A stretch of 64,000 nt of DNA from Corylus avellana. Lineage: Eukaryota; Streptophyta; Magnoliopsida; Fagales; Betulaceae. The stretch is from assembly GCF_901000735.1 (NCBI RefSeq), contig NC_081543.1, forward strand, positions 26,803,515 to 26,867,514, given 5' to 3'. Both the position numbers and the translations under genes were made by a program. The stretch's first letter is position 1, and the number at the start of each line of letters is the position of its first letter. The notes beneath the pieces are model-generated. The model did not search any database. It was not told the DNA's origin and worked only from the letters and a program-made list of their open reading frames with translations. Below, piece after piece: positions 21,151 through 32,813 of the stretch.

Positions 21151-23622
21151 ATGGCAGCAACAGCAACAACAACAGCGACAGCAAAAACCACAACAGCGTC
21201 AGCTACTGCTCAGCTCAAAGCGCAAACCCACCAACCCACCAAGCCCAAACGCCGCAGGTATCGGGAAACCACCATCTCCTCCTCCGCCGCAGCCACCACA
21301 GACTCTCCTGGATATCACCTGACCCGGAAACCCGACCCACCGGCCATTGTCTCGCCCGACCACCATCCCTGGTGCTGCCCAGCATCGAAGACGCCTCCGC
21401 CTCCACCTCCTCCACCGTCTCCTCCACATACACGAGGTACCCATAACCGGAGCACGGAACCCAGTAACTCGTCGCCGTCCAATTCGCCGTCGAGCTTCAG
21501 GATCCGATTCTCTCCGGGCAGTCAGTCGCCGGTCATGGACTTCACGTCCACTTCGACCACGATGATCAACGGTCACGATTCATTCCCGTCGAGCTTCACG
21601 AAGTTCAACTCGGCCCTCACTGCCGGGCTGTTGAACCCGATGTCGCCGCCACCCCCACCCGAAAAGTTGACCCGATCCAGCCCGACCCTTTTCGAAATGA
21701 TGGCCAGCGAGCCCGAAATCCACCAACCCAGAACCCAGATCGCACCCCAAAACGCCGCCGCAATGGTCCCCAAACCACCCCCGGACGGGCAAGCCCTCAC
21801 AATGCAGCGAATCTCCGAGATCCTATCTAGTCGGAGCCCGGGAAACCAGTTCAACGACCCCACCTCGAGCGACATCAAGCTCACACTGAGCTCCAAAGAG
21901 GGTCTCAGTGTGTCAATGAATCTCCACCGTCAGATTCTCGTGGCGCACAGCAGGTTCTTCTCAGTCAAGTTGTCTGAGCGGTGGGCAAAGACGCAGAGAG
22001 CAACGGGGTCGCCGTATATAGTGGAGATTGCGGACTGCGACGACGTGGAGGTGTACATCGAGACGTTGAGGTTGATGTATTGTAAGGATCTGAGGAAGAG
22101 GCTCATGAAAGAGGATGTTCCCAGAGTTCTTGGCATCTTAAAGGTTTTTTTTTTTTTTTTCCGAATGGTTTTATGCTATGTTTGATTTCTGGGAAGATGT
22201 GGGAATAGACGGGTGTGTTAAGAAAATTTAGGAATTGATGCTTGGGACTTGGGAAAGTTAAATCTTTGTGCTTAATTTAGGTGGCTTACTCTTATGCTCT
22301 GTTTGATTACTGGGAAACTGTAGGAATAGACGTACGTGATATATATATGGGTTTTAGTAGTTGCTGCTTTGGGGAGTTGAGAAAGATATAATCTTTGTGC
22401 TTAATTTATGTGGTTTCCCCCCCAATATTTTTATGCTCTTTTTGATTGCTGAGAAGCTGTAGGAATAGACAGATATGTTAAAACTTAGTGGGTTTTAAGA
22501 ATTGCTGCTTTTAGGAGTTGAGAAAGCTATAACCTTTGAGCTTATAATTTTAGGTGGGTTTTTCTATTTTTGGACTGGTAGTGAATGAAAAATAGATTCT
22601 GTAATTTGGGTACCAAATTTTGATTGAGGGATTATTGGGGTTGCGAGGGTATTGAAATGGTTCATGTTTGTGCTATTATTTAGGTATCAGCAGCGATTGG
22701 GTTTGATGCTGGAGTGTTATCTTGCTTGGAGTACTTAGAAGCTGCCCCTTGGGCTGAGGATGAGGAAGAAAAGGTGGCTTCATTGTTGTCTGAGCTCCGT
22801 CTTGAAGGTGTTGGAGCTGGGGAAGTTTTGAAAAGGGTTTCGGTTGAGGTTACTAATGGAACTGAGGATGGTAATGACAATGAAGGAGTGCTGCTTAAAC
22901 TTTTACATGTAGTTCTTGAAGGCAAAGATGAGAAGGCGAGGCGGGAAATGAAGGGATTGGTGTCGAAGATGCTTCGTGAGAACTCGGCGCAGAGTGATCT
23001 CCGGAAGGATTCGTTGTACTCGGCTTGTGATGGGTGTTTGCAGTTGCTTTGCCACCATTTTTTGAGGGTAGCAGGGTCGGACTTACAGGATGTGGGTCAG
23101 ATTGCGCGACAAGCGGATAATTTGCATTGGATTTTGGATATTCTGATAGATAGGCAGATTGCTGAAGATTTTTTGAAAACATGGGCATCTCAATCTGAAT
23201 TGTCCAGTGCACATTCTAAAGTGGCTGCAGTTCATAGGTTTGAGGTTAGCAGAGTTACTGCACGGCTTTTTGTTGGGATTGGGAAGGGGCAACTATTGGC
23301 TTCTAAGGATGTGAGGTGCTTGCTATTACGGACATGGCTGGAGCCATTCTATGATGATTTTGGGTGGATGAGAAGGGCATCAAAAGGCCTTGATCGTCAC
23401 CTAATTGAAGATGGTCTTAGTAACACAATTCTCACTCTGCCTCTAGCTTGGCAGCAGGAAATTTTGCTAGCTTGGTTTAATCGTTTCTTGAACTCTGGTG
23501 AAGATTGTCCAAACATACAAAGAGGTTTTGAAGTTTGGTGGAGGAGGGCTTTTTGGAGACGAAATGGCGAGCAGGAAAGGCAACGACCATTAAGAATTAC
23601 AACTGCCACTGTTGAGAACTAG
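21151..23622 (+). CDS. BTB/POZ domain protein (At1g63850-like)
   Basis: Two coding exons, 21151-22143 and 22684-23622, joined in phase 0 across a GT-AG intron with a TTTATTTAG acceptor, give 643 residues. The first 230 residues are Ser/Thr/Pro/Ala-rich, low in complexity and probably disordered, with an NLS-like KPKRRR near 28-33. A BTB/POZ fold starts near residue 240 (SDIKLTLSS... [21 protein letters not shown]) and runs to about 370 across the splice ([16 protein letters not shown]). The C-terminal 270 residues are the conserved helical region of this plant family, ending in a WWRRAF segment. Plant BTB proteins of this type are thought to be CUL3 ligase substrate adaptors; the substrate is unknown. 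The ATG at 21151 is the first in frame; the open frame continues upstream to about 21004 without another ATG. Confidence 0.9.
22171..22560 (+). repeat. Diverged tandem triplication inside the BTB intron
   Basis: TTATGCT-TGTTTGATT-CTGGGAA-CTGT-GGAATAGAC recurs at 22171, 22292 and 22431. Each copy is followed by matching text (TTGGGAGTTGAGAAAG-TATAATCTTTG-GCTTAATTT-GGTGG). Copies are about 121-139 bp, and the three fill most of the 540-bp intron. Confidence 0.8.
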
Positions 23623-25689
23623 AAGTCTATACTTGCACAATGTAGGAAAGGTTGGTGCTCTAACGGCTCTGTTGTCTCCCAATTCCCCTATGTAATGACT
23701 TTGGTTATGATCCTTCATTGATGGTTGTATTTTTTCTTTGGCTTCTTCCTTTCTAAACCGGGATGGGCAGTTGTTCATCGAGGAGTTAACTTCCATAGAG
23801 GTGTATCCTGTATTTACCTTGACTGGAAGTAGCTGGGTTTAGCCTGGAAGAAGATAAAGACCTCTTGGTGCAAAGTCCTTATCACGTTGAGAAGTAAACT
23901 GAGTAAACTGGTGATTTGATGCTTAAAATCTACTCTTTCTTTTTTCTCTCCCTTACTGTTTTATCTGAATTTGTGTTTCCTATCGTCTAGTAGTTTTCAT
24001 CTTATACATAATCTTATCTCCAATTTGATGATTTCTCTAATTGGAGGATTAACTCTCACAAAGAAAAGAACAAATATATTAGTGAACTCGGAATCAGGTG
24101 TTGAATGACACGTGTGGGCTAGCTATTCTTTCACGAGGTAGGTAAGTTATCCTCAAAAGTAGATTGGCTAGGCATGCAATTTGGCTTAGGTCTTGTCCAC
24201 TCTTCAAGGTTCAAGTAGCCATTTCTCTCCTCGCCAGCACTGAAGAAAGTTTGGAATTATCGGATTGAGTAGATCATATGTACAATGACAGTTTGATTTG
24301 ATTCATTTAGACATTTGATTTCAATAAAGGCAAATGGTCAAATCATTACATAGTTGCTCACTATTGAAGTCATAATGCAAGAGTATGCATCTTTGAATAA
24401 TGCAAACCACATCCGTCGACTCATGATAATGTCCATGCATGTCCAATTTTTGTATGATATATGTTAGCTAATGATCCAAATGCTCGTCCCATATGCTTCA
24501 TTTAGAAAGTTGGTTTACCTTGAGTTCTCAGTTTTTTCTTGTAGAATTACTTTTTATCAAGGTGAATTTTTTTTAACCAAGCATAGTCCTTGTAGTTTGT
24601 CTCGTTCTGTATGCCAACATATCTTATACATGTTGAGCTTTTGATTTGTGACATTTGGGCATATTTGATGCCACAATTACTTTTTGTTGCTTGTTATAAG
24701 AGTGTATGGAGTTTAATGTAGTTGCAGGACTAAGATCTCAACCTATCATTGATTATCTTTTGCAGTTTCAGAGAGATAAAAGATGGGCTTTAGGATGTTG
24801 GACGTTACATGCTAAGATGATCACTATGCAAGTATTACTGTTCAGAACAGCATAGATAATTGGTACTTTTGTGGCCTGATAATATTAAATTTAGATGATT
24901 GTTCTTTTTATTTAATTTTTTTGACCTAAGTATTCTTAGGAATAACTTATGCAAGGGTTTTCCTGTGGGAATATAACTTGCTTCTTCATTGATCTTTGAT
25001 TCTGTGAACTTAATATGCTAGAGGAGGCTGGGGGATTCCCATTCTACCAAAAAAGTTGATCCTTCTTTTAGCTCTTTAAGCAATACACATTGGAGACAAC
25101 TTGGTGCATTATTTTTCTGTGAGAAGTGGATGCCTTGGGAGATAACTTTGTTGTGGTTCTTATTGCTTTATAAATCCTTTTCTATAAAGCCCAAGCTACA
25201 CTCTACAGGCATGGGGAAAAATGTTTAGCAAGCCTCTCCACCAACCACTCAGAGAAAAGATTTGGAGTCGATTTTAGGGTTTGCAGCTGAAGACAGACCA
25301 TAAGTCCCTATCTAAAAGTAATAAAAGAAACAAAAGGAATTTTTGGGTGGCCTCTTACTAAGAAATTCTGTGGGACGGGGATTCAAAACGATTACTTGTC
25401 GAAATTGATAGTAATTTGTGCAGCTAAAATGAAAGAGCTTATATAGGACTCATGTCCAAATAAATTTTAGGTTATTCGGCCGTCTATCCGAACATTTAGA
25501 TTTCATATAGACTCTCACAATAACTACCATGGCAATATGGGCAGGTAATTGTTGTTGATTCCTATGCCTGAACTGGGTCTACATTGCACATGCACAATAC
25601 ATTTAGGGTACCATGTTTAGGTAAACAATGTCTGCTCATTGGTGAAAACTTCCACCGCACAATTAACTTTGTTACTAGATCAGAGGCTA
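23623..25689. other. 3' flank of the BTB gene and spacer, no gene seen
   Basis: The first few hundred bases are probably the 3' UTR. Beyond about 24.1 kb there are no credible frames. From about 25.2 kb the sequence may already belong to the decayed LINE that follows, but I cannot show coding similarity there. Confidence 0.45.
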
Positions 25690-26040
25690 TAGATCTCTAA
25701 ACACCTTTTAAAAGCAGAAGCTTATGGAGAATTGGCTTTACTAAAGATAATTAAGTCATTAGCAAAAAGGAGGTGAGAAATGGAGAATAAATGTTCTCTT
25801 GAGGACACCTATGCTCGTAACTTTTAGAAAGAGTCTAGAAAGATTTACCCTTTTATTATAAAGGGGAAAACGCAAAAAGTGGATCACCTTGACGAATGCC
25901 TCTACTAGAAGAAAATTTCTCGTAAGGATAGCCATTTAATAAAATCAAAAATGAAGGGAAAGAGATGCATTGCAATATCCACCCTATCATTTAAGGATGG
26001 AAGTCAAGCTTCTTGAGAATTCAAAGAAGAAAAGATCATT
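25690..26040 (-). pseudogene. LINE (non-LTR retrotransposon) reverse transcriptase fragment
   Basis: On the minus strand, fragments in shifting frames match plant L1-type reverse transcriptase. RGIRQGDPL is intact at 25877-25903. About 110 bases further on comes LFANDLIIF at 25743-25769, the position of the catalytic F-A-D-D box with the first aspartate changed to asparagine. YEKF-like and EILSRLF-like segments lie between, interrupted by stops and shifts. It is a dead, antisense-oriented fragment between genes 2 and 3. Edges are approximate, and decayed parts may extend on both sides. Confidence 0.7.
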
Positions 26041-26688
26041 CCATCTTGTTAAAGGCTCAAGTTTAGCTTCTTTAAGCTTATGTCCCTGTGTTGCTAATAC
26101 ACAAACCCATCTCAAAAAGAGGCTTTTATGAAAATAAAGAAAAGGGTTAACTACATTTATCCCCTTCAAACTGCTATTATTTTTGCAATGTCTTTAATAG
26201 GTTGCAATATCCCCCCTCACTTTGTGAGCTAAAACAATGAGGTTCATCTTTATGCTTATGAATAAGAGAAAAATAAGCACACAAAAAAGCCTTGTAGAGA
26301 AGCTATTATTCTTTTGAAAAAAAAAAATCAAAAATAAAAAATGGGAAAAATGAGATACAAAGGAGATCTTTTCCACTTCTAATTCTTAAAAAGAAAAGAA
26401 CGGATGGATGATTGGGAATGCTTCCAAACACGAAATTTAAAGTGGCCCATTTTAATATGATTTGTACATCTTGATATCTTTAATGCAGTTTAATTATGGA
26501 AGGAGAGTACCACCTAAAAGAATGGATCATGCTCTTGGCTGATTTTACTAGTGCTTAAATTTCATTTACTAGCTAACTAACAGATCATGATTCCCTGTTA
26601 TTAGGGATCTCTATTATTATTCCTACTTTTTGTTATTAGGCAAAAGGTAGTGAAAATGGATCTTCTGCCCGAATAGAGGGTTCACCTT

Positions 26689-26857
26689 AGTAATGCTACA
26701 AGTTACTCTTATGTCACTTTTGTATCCCTACAAGAATAATGTGGTTCTTAAAATTACTATTAAGCTTGTGATTGATCATTATTGGATTTTGATCAAATTA
26801 TTATTTTAAAAGCCATCTCATTTTTAGAGGGACATAAGAAGGACTTGTAGAATTACT
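26689..26857. mobile_element. MITE, intact copy (169 bp)
   Basis: AGTAATGCTACAAGTTACTC at 26689 is inverted at the right end (GGACTTGTAGAATTACT, ending 26857) with few mismatches. The interior TTGATCATTATTGGATTTTG is shared with the second copy at 26905-27877. No coding capacity. Confidence 0.75.
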
Positions 26858-26904
26858 CGGTTTACCCGCCTAAACAAGTTGCTTAGATAAGAACTCTTTT
26901 TACG

Positions 26905-27877
26905 AGTAATGCTACATAGGGCTGTCAATTTTAACATGACCTGCGAACCCGACACGAACACGATACGAGGTTAACAGGTATTGGGTTTGGGCTTATCGGG
27001 TTCGGGTCTTAATCGGGTCTACCTGATTAAGACACGATTAAATTTGTGTCTGGCGGGTCGACTCGACGGGTCCATGGGTCGATCCGCTAGACACGTTTAA
27101 TAAATGGGTCTGGCGGGTCAGCTGGGTTTGGTGGGTCAACCGGGTCTGGCGGGTCAATCGGGTTTGGCAGGTTAGCCGAGTCTCGAGTGACCCGCCAGAC
27201 CCATTTAAATTATTAAAAAAAAAAAAAAAACTATGTCTAAGTTATAACTAAGTTAACCCTAACACTTCTTGACTCACTCACGGCTTTACTTCACTGGCCT
27301 ATTTCTTGTTTTTCCGTTACTTTTTCTAAGTGGGTTTATATATTAAAACATTATCTTTTAAAACATTATCTATATATTAAAACATTCTCTTTTAAAACTT
27401 TTTACTTTTCTTGGACGGTTAGGATAAATTTGACTAGTCCTTTGGCCCAAGAGATCCCTTTATTAAATTATTTTTTTTAAATTTTGATTAATGGTTTTTT
27501 TTTTTTTTTTTAACGGGTCGGGTCTACCCGATATGACCCGATTATGCTAAACAGGTTAAGTGGGTCGTGTCGGGTTACCCGGATATTTTTCGTGTTATAA
27601 TCGTGTCAGACCTGCTAACCCGTTTAGCTAAACGGGTTGTGTTCATGTCTCGGGTAATTGGGTCGCGGGTCTTAACGGGTCCTAATCGTGTCTACATGGC
27701 TATCCGTTTTGCCAGCCCTAAATTGCTACAAGTCATTATTGTGTTCCTCCAAGAATGATGTGACTTGTAAAATCACCATTGATCTTGTAATTGATTATTA
27801 TTAGATTTTGATCAAATAATGATTTTAAAAGCTACTTCATTTTTTAGAGTAACACAAGAGAGATTTTTAAAATTACT
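26905..27877. mobile_element. Second copy of the MITE, split by a hAT insertion
   Basis: The MITE's terminal repeat AGTAATGCTACA occurs at 26905-26916, is interrupted for about 800 bp, and resumes as TTGCTACAAGTCATT at 27723. The rest of the MITE runs to AATTACT at 27877. The resumed part aligns with the intact MITE at 26689-26857. Confidence 0.75.
26917..27720. mobile_element. Non-autonomous hAT element inserted in the MITE
   Basis: The ends TAGGGCTGTCAA (26917) and TTGCCAGCCCTA (ending 27720) are inverted repeats with one mismatch. The flanks carry ATGCTACA and TTGCTACA, an 8-bp target duplication with one change, although two extra A bases separate the right end from it. The interior is full of GGGTCTGGCGGGTC and ACCCGACACG words and a poly-T tract, with no transposase frame. 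This vocabulary marks a hAT family common in plant genomes; diverged relatives lie near 10.8, 41.1 and 51.6 kb. Confidence 0.75.
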
Positions 27878-30090
27878 CTCATTCCCTACAATTGTTCTTA
27901 TCCTCACTTTTTTTAGCAAGAGATTATAAAAATTTGCCTCTCTCTTTCTGGGGTTAGAAAACCTTTTAGCCCCAATTGGGGCCCAAAAGGTTTGTGTAAG
28001 CAGCCAAATTGGAAATTGGGTTATGAAGGTGACCTTATTTAATGTACGCATATGAGGTGCTTCCTAGGTAGAATAGGAATATGTCAAATTGTGTGATTAG
28101 CGTGTAAGGGGGGGTATGAACATATCTTTACATAATAAAAATAAGATATGGTACGAATCAGAAAACATTGATCCCTTGAGGATTTCACAATAAAATTGAC
28201 CCCTCCCTCATGATATGAGATTTCACCAACTTCCTCAAGGTTGGTAATGAAAATGCTGACTTTTCTTTTCTTTTTTTTTTCTTTTTTTAAAATTAAGTGA
28301 TAATAGTTTTATTTTTTTGATAGATTCAACCAAAAAAAGGAACTAACTTTATTTGGAATATTGTATACTTATTTTGTTATTTTATTTTTGTAGGCTCTCT
28401 CCCTCTCTCTCTCTCTCTATATATAAAGTACAAAAAGAGAGAAGGGGGCCCAACAAACTCCCCATTAAATTCAATGTAGCACTAAAAAGAAAATCTAGCA
28501 GTGCAAGTGACCAAATTACCAAATATGAATAGTTATTGCATTTTATATTCTTTTATTTTTAGTGATAAATATTTTTTTTAATAGAATAATCATTCTGCGT
28601 GCTAAATGAGCTCTAAAAAAATTGAATGAGTTAAAGAATTGACTCGGTCCAATATCTTATTAGCCCAAAGGCCAAGAAAGAGCGGCCAGACCGATGAGTT
28701 TTGAAGCATTCAAGAAATGAGCGGTTTGAAGGGTCATTTCCAATGGCAGCAAAAGGATCTTGTATGCCGCAACAAGAAAGATTGTATTGAGATCGACTTG
28801 ACTGGAAATATATATATATAAAAGATACGGTTAGTTGATAACCTAAAATTCAAAATTCAAAGAACTTGAAATCATGGGTAATATATTACCAAACAATATA
28901 TATAAATATGGAATTCTATTTTATTTATTTATTTATTTATTTTTAGAGTCTAGGGTTTACGTTGTTGTGTTCCCCCAAAACCATAAAAGTTTGAAATTTA
29001 TTTGTGAGGCCAAACAATCATTATATTAACCAATCTAACCCCCCAATGTCAAAGTCAAATTCCTCGGCAAAATAAGCATATAATCTTTGACCCCTGTCAA
29101 TGTCACAAACAACCCCCAAATAGGTTCTAAAATTTCTACGTTTTCTTCTTCAAAATTAGGTCTTATTACTTGTCATAGGAAGAGATTGAATAGTTTCAAA
29201 GCAAGAAGATCGCCTTGTAACAAGCTAAAAGCTTTGTTAATTTAGAACTTTTCCAAATAAAAACACATGACCAAAATACATACAACAATACTAATCTCAT
29301 GTTTGTTAACTACTTTGTTTTTTGTATGTTGTTTTTGTTTTGCTTTGTTTTGTTTTGTTTTTGTTTTTTTTTTTTTTTGAAACAAATCGATATGTTGTTT
29401 TTGTTGTTCTCAAGTCAAAGACACGATAACACTAATTTCATATTGGTTGATGTACTGGCTGAATAGAAAGCCGCTTAAAACAAAATATGTGGAGTTAGTC
29501 GGTGTGAAATAAGTGTGAAGAGCTAGTAACATTACTCTAATAACATTAACAAATAACTCAAATTATAAAACACAAAACAATCTTTAAAACACGAAAATAG
29601 TTTTCACATTTATCTCACAGATAAAACACGCATTAACAAGCATACCTTTAAATCTCTATCTTATTACTTGTCACCCTGTCACTATCTACATAATTTGTCA
29701 AATTAATACAATTGCATGGGAATTTTCCAAATCTGTCTTATTAGCAAAAAGATCAATAGTTTCAAAGCAAGAAAAATCAACAAAATGTTACGATTTTAGG
29801 TAGAATTTTATCAGTTTTAATTTTAAAAAGTCAATAGAAGCATAGGAAGTTTACATCAACAAGGAGAGTGGGGAGTGGCAAAACTCTTAGAATAAGAGAT
29901 AAGTTCCTCAATAGAATTTTAGAATAAGCAGTGAGAAATAATAAAAATTATTTTCTCAACTATTTTTCAATTATTTCCATATAGTGAATGAATAAATTTA
30001 CTATTGAATTTGTATATAATCCATATGCATGTGTGGTTGAAAGATGATTAAGATAATAATGTGTAACATGCATGTGTCTCCGTAGTAGCA
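27878..30090. other. AT-rich spacer, no gene seen
   Basis: Microsatellites include a CT run near 28398-28418 leading into TATATATA, a TTTA repeat at about 28919-28942, and TTTTG repeats near 29326-29362. A segment around 29455-29540 resembles the hairpin MITE at 50395-50530. Confidence 0.5.
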
Positions 30091-30248
30091 GCCAGGGACG
30101 GAGGGAGGGGGCATGGTCCCCCCCAATTCCTAAGAACAAAAAAATTTTAAGGTAAAAAAAAAAAAAAAATTATAAGTTATTGGCTCCTAGCAATAAAAAT
30201 TTTTGGCCTTTGACCCTTGGCCATAATAGTTTATGGCTCCGTTCCTAG
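30091..30248. mobile_element. hAT-like MITE with 8-bp target duplication
   Basis: The left end CAGGGACGGAGGGAGGGGGC and right end GGCTCCGTTCCTAG are inverted repeats with mismatches (core GGGACGGAG/CTCCGTTCC). TAGTAGCA stands directly outside both ends (30083-30090 and 30249-30256). The interior is a poly-A tract and AT-rich sequence. Confidence 0.7.
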
Positions 30249-30739
30249 TAGTAGCAATATCTATAGTAGGAACCTAATGTAATTCGAACTTACTTTAACT
30301 TCTTTACACAAAATTTTCACACTCATAGGTAATTTTTAAAACCACCATCGAATATGAGATAAATATTTATTAAATTTTAATTCAATGATAATTTTAAAAA
30401 CCATCTATGAATGTGAAAAAATGAAAGTAAAGAAGTGAGAGTAAATGTAGTTTTACTCATGTAATTAATCTACTCTATTCTTATCGAATTATCCTCCAAT
30501 TTTCTCACAAGCCTCTTTTTTTTTTTTTTTTTTCCCTAAAAATACAATTAATGCTATTTTTACTTGAATAAAAGAGTGGTCCTATCTGCTACGTATATTT
30601 TAAATTTGGTTAAATCTGAGCCATTAATTTTCATAGAAATTTAGAGAATCCTGATAGGGTATGGTCAATGAAACACAAATTGAGAAAGGGGGTAATATCG
30701 GAGGATTGGGCAAAAAAAGGGAGGGCGATATGGGGATTA

Positions 30740-31189
30740 AAAAAAGCATAAATACGTGGTGAAGGGGCACTCCACCTTTGCGTTGGTTCATATAACATTA
30801 TACACGAGAAGAAGAAGAAGAAGAAGAAGAGGGAAGAAGAAAGAAAGAAAGAAAGAAAGGGATTGGGGGAAAGGAAAGGAAAGGAATCAAAAAGAAGGCG
30901 CAAGAGGGAAAGGAAAGCCAACTTCCGCGCGGCGTTGGCGTATTGGAAAAGGAAGATATTGTGTGGAAGGAAACAGCAGAGGAAAGATCGCGAAGAAGCG
31001 CACAAGGTTTTGGATTCCAAAGAGGGAGAGGAAAGGAGGGGAAAAGAATCGCTGAAAACGATTGTAAGAGAAAGGGTTTTGAGTGCCTTGCTCTCTCTCT
31101 CTCTCTCTCTCTCTCGTTCTCTCATTGTTTTGCGTTTTGGTTTTTGCGAACGAAGGAATCGGCGAAGAGATCTGTGGATTTCAGCGGAG
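30740..31189 (+). promoter_or_regulatory. Presumed core promoter and non-coding first exon of the RS-rich protein gene
   Basis: A TATA-like CATAAATACG (about 30748) precedes a GAA/GAAA-rich tract (30808-30860) and a CT repeat (31091-31113). A good donor GCGGAG/GTAACC follows at 31189/31190. An acceptor TTGATTTGCAG ends at 32681, giving a 1.49-kb leader intron. The frame that would join the coding exon is open back through this exon but contains no ATG. Splice sites are inferred by eye. Confidence 0.5.
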
Positions 31190-32813
31190 GTAACCGAAAC
31201 CCTCTATATTGTTCAATTTATTGTGTGTCTTGTGTGTTTTTGTCCTTGTTTCTTGTTTGGATTCTGGGAAAAGTATGGGCTGGAAAACCCTAGCGATTGC
31301 GAGGGATGGCGGCGCTCCTGCCGCAGGATCTACCGGGCTAGAGGAAGATGTGGATTGCGAGGTTGGAACAGGTCGAAGATTTGAAGCCGCTCATTGGGGG
31401 TTTAGGGTTTGCGTGTAGATCTGTTTTAGGGATTTTTTTGTGGAGTGGACTCTCGCTCGGTGGTTCAACGCAATCGTTTCATCTCTCGTGCTTTGTTGAA
31501 AGCCTTTTTTTCTCCCAAGACTCTGATTGCAAGGAGTAGTTTGTTCCTGTTCTCTTGGTGGAGTCTGATTCGCTGGATTTATATGCGGTCTGGTTGGGAA
31601 CGATGAGAATCGACGCTGATTTGTTGATTGGAGTAGTTTATAGGTATTGTGGGGGTCTGATTGGATCCCATTGATCTGATTAGATCTGTGGCTCAACACG
31701 TTGTCTCTGCCGATTATCTTCGATTGCTTTTCGTGAAATTTATGTGAACTTGGTTAGCAAGTTTTGATATATCGAGGCCGCGATCCAGGGTTGCTTGATC
31801 AAAAGATGGGAGTTTCGGTTTTGGTCCCCTGGATGGTCGGCAAAATTCTATGGGGGGTTTGGATGGAGGTGGCTTTGCTATCTTCTTGAAGCCGTAGTGT
31901 TTTGTTTTTCTTTTTCAATTCGTCTAGAAATTTGCGAATTGATGTTAAGAGAGAGCTTTTTGTGTTCGTCACAATGTTCGGCTCTGTCTCCATCTTGTTG
32001 GTTGTGAAGGAACTTCTCTTCTAAATTATATGTTCTATCTGAAGCCGTACTATGTCTCTATGTTGCCTGCCTGCTCTTTCTCAAATTCAGCACTTTATGA
32101 GGCTTTTTCCGGCCATGTAGTATTGTTGAGGTGTTGCTGCAGGTGAATGGTGATGTACATTCATGGTGTTTGCCTTGCATCTGTGTTAACTGAAATTGTG
32201 TATGGTCTTTTCATTGTTCATTCTTTGAACCCTTTGTTCCGAATTGCAAGTGTTGGCTGTGCTCAAAGCCAAATTTTGTATTGAGTGTCTTCTGGCCCTG
32301 AAGTCAGCTGTTAAAGGCCAGCCATATAGTGGAGCCTTCTCATCAGTTTATGTGCTCATTAGAGAAACTTTTTATTGGGCTGTTTAAGTATTTTTAATAT
32401 AAATTTCTACCGTATTTTGGTGCTGGCGCGTGGTGCTGATCTAAGCCTTGGATGTTTCACAGGCTGGTAGTCTGAGAAGCTTCTGGACTTTCTCCATCTC
32501 TGATTAGTCAACAATGAGAGGTCCCTTATAATGGTGGGCATTGAGGATTATTTTCGTCATTGCATCATGACACATTGTGGTTCAGATATAAATAGAGAAA
32601 ATTTATATCGCTATACAATGATTGTGGATGTGTTTAAATGTTATCAACGTACATATGGATGAATCTTGTTTTGATTTGCAGATTTGCTTCTGTTCCTGCA
32701 CTGGGGTGTCGGCCTCTACTCTTGAGATAAGCAGAAAACAAGCCGCAACGGCATGCTGTAAGACCTGTGGTGGAAAGCCTTTGGTTAATGGGAGGGGGTC
32801 ATCATCCAGTAGC

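Noticed and set aside
21199..21896. Several long minus-strand frames opposite BTB exon 1
   Set aside because: They are shadows of the GC-rich, low-complexity coding strand; the plus strand carries the spliced BTB protein.
30631..31125. 164-codon minus-strand frame starting MRERERER
   Set aside because: It is produced by the CT/GA and GAA repeats in the leader exon of the plus-strand gene and has no protein-like conserved segment.
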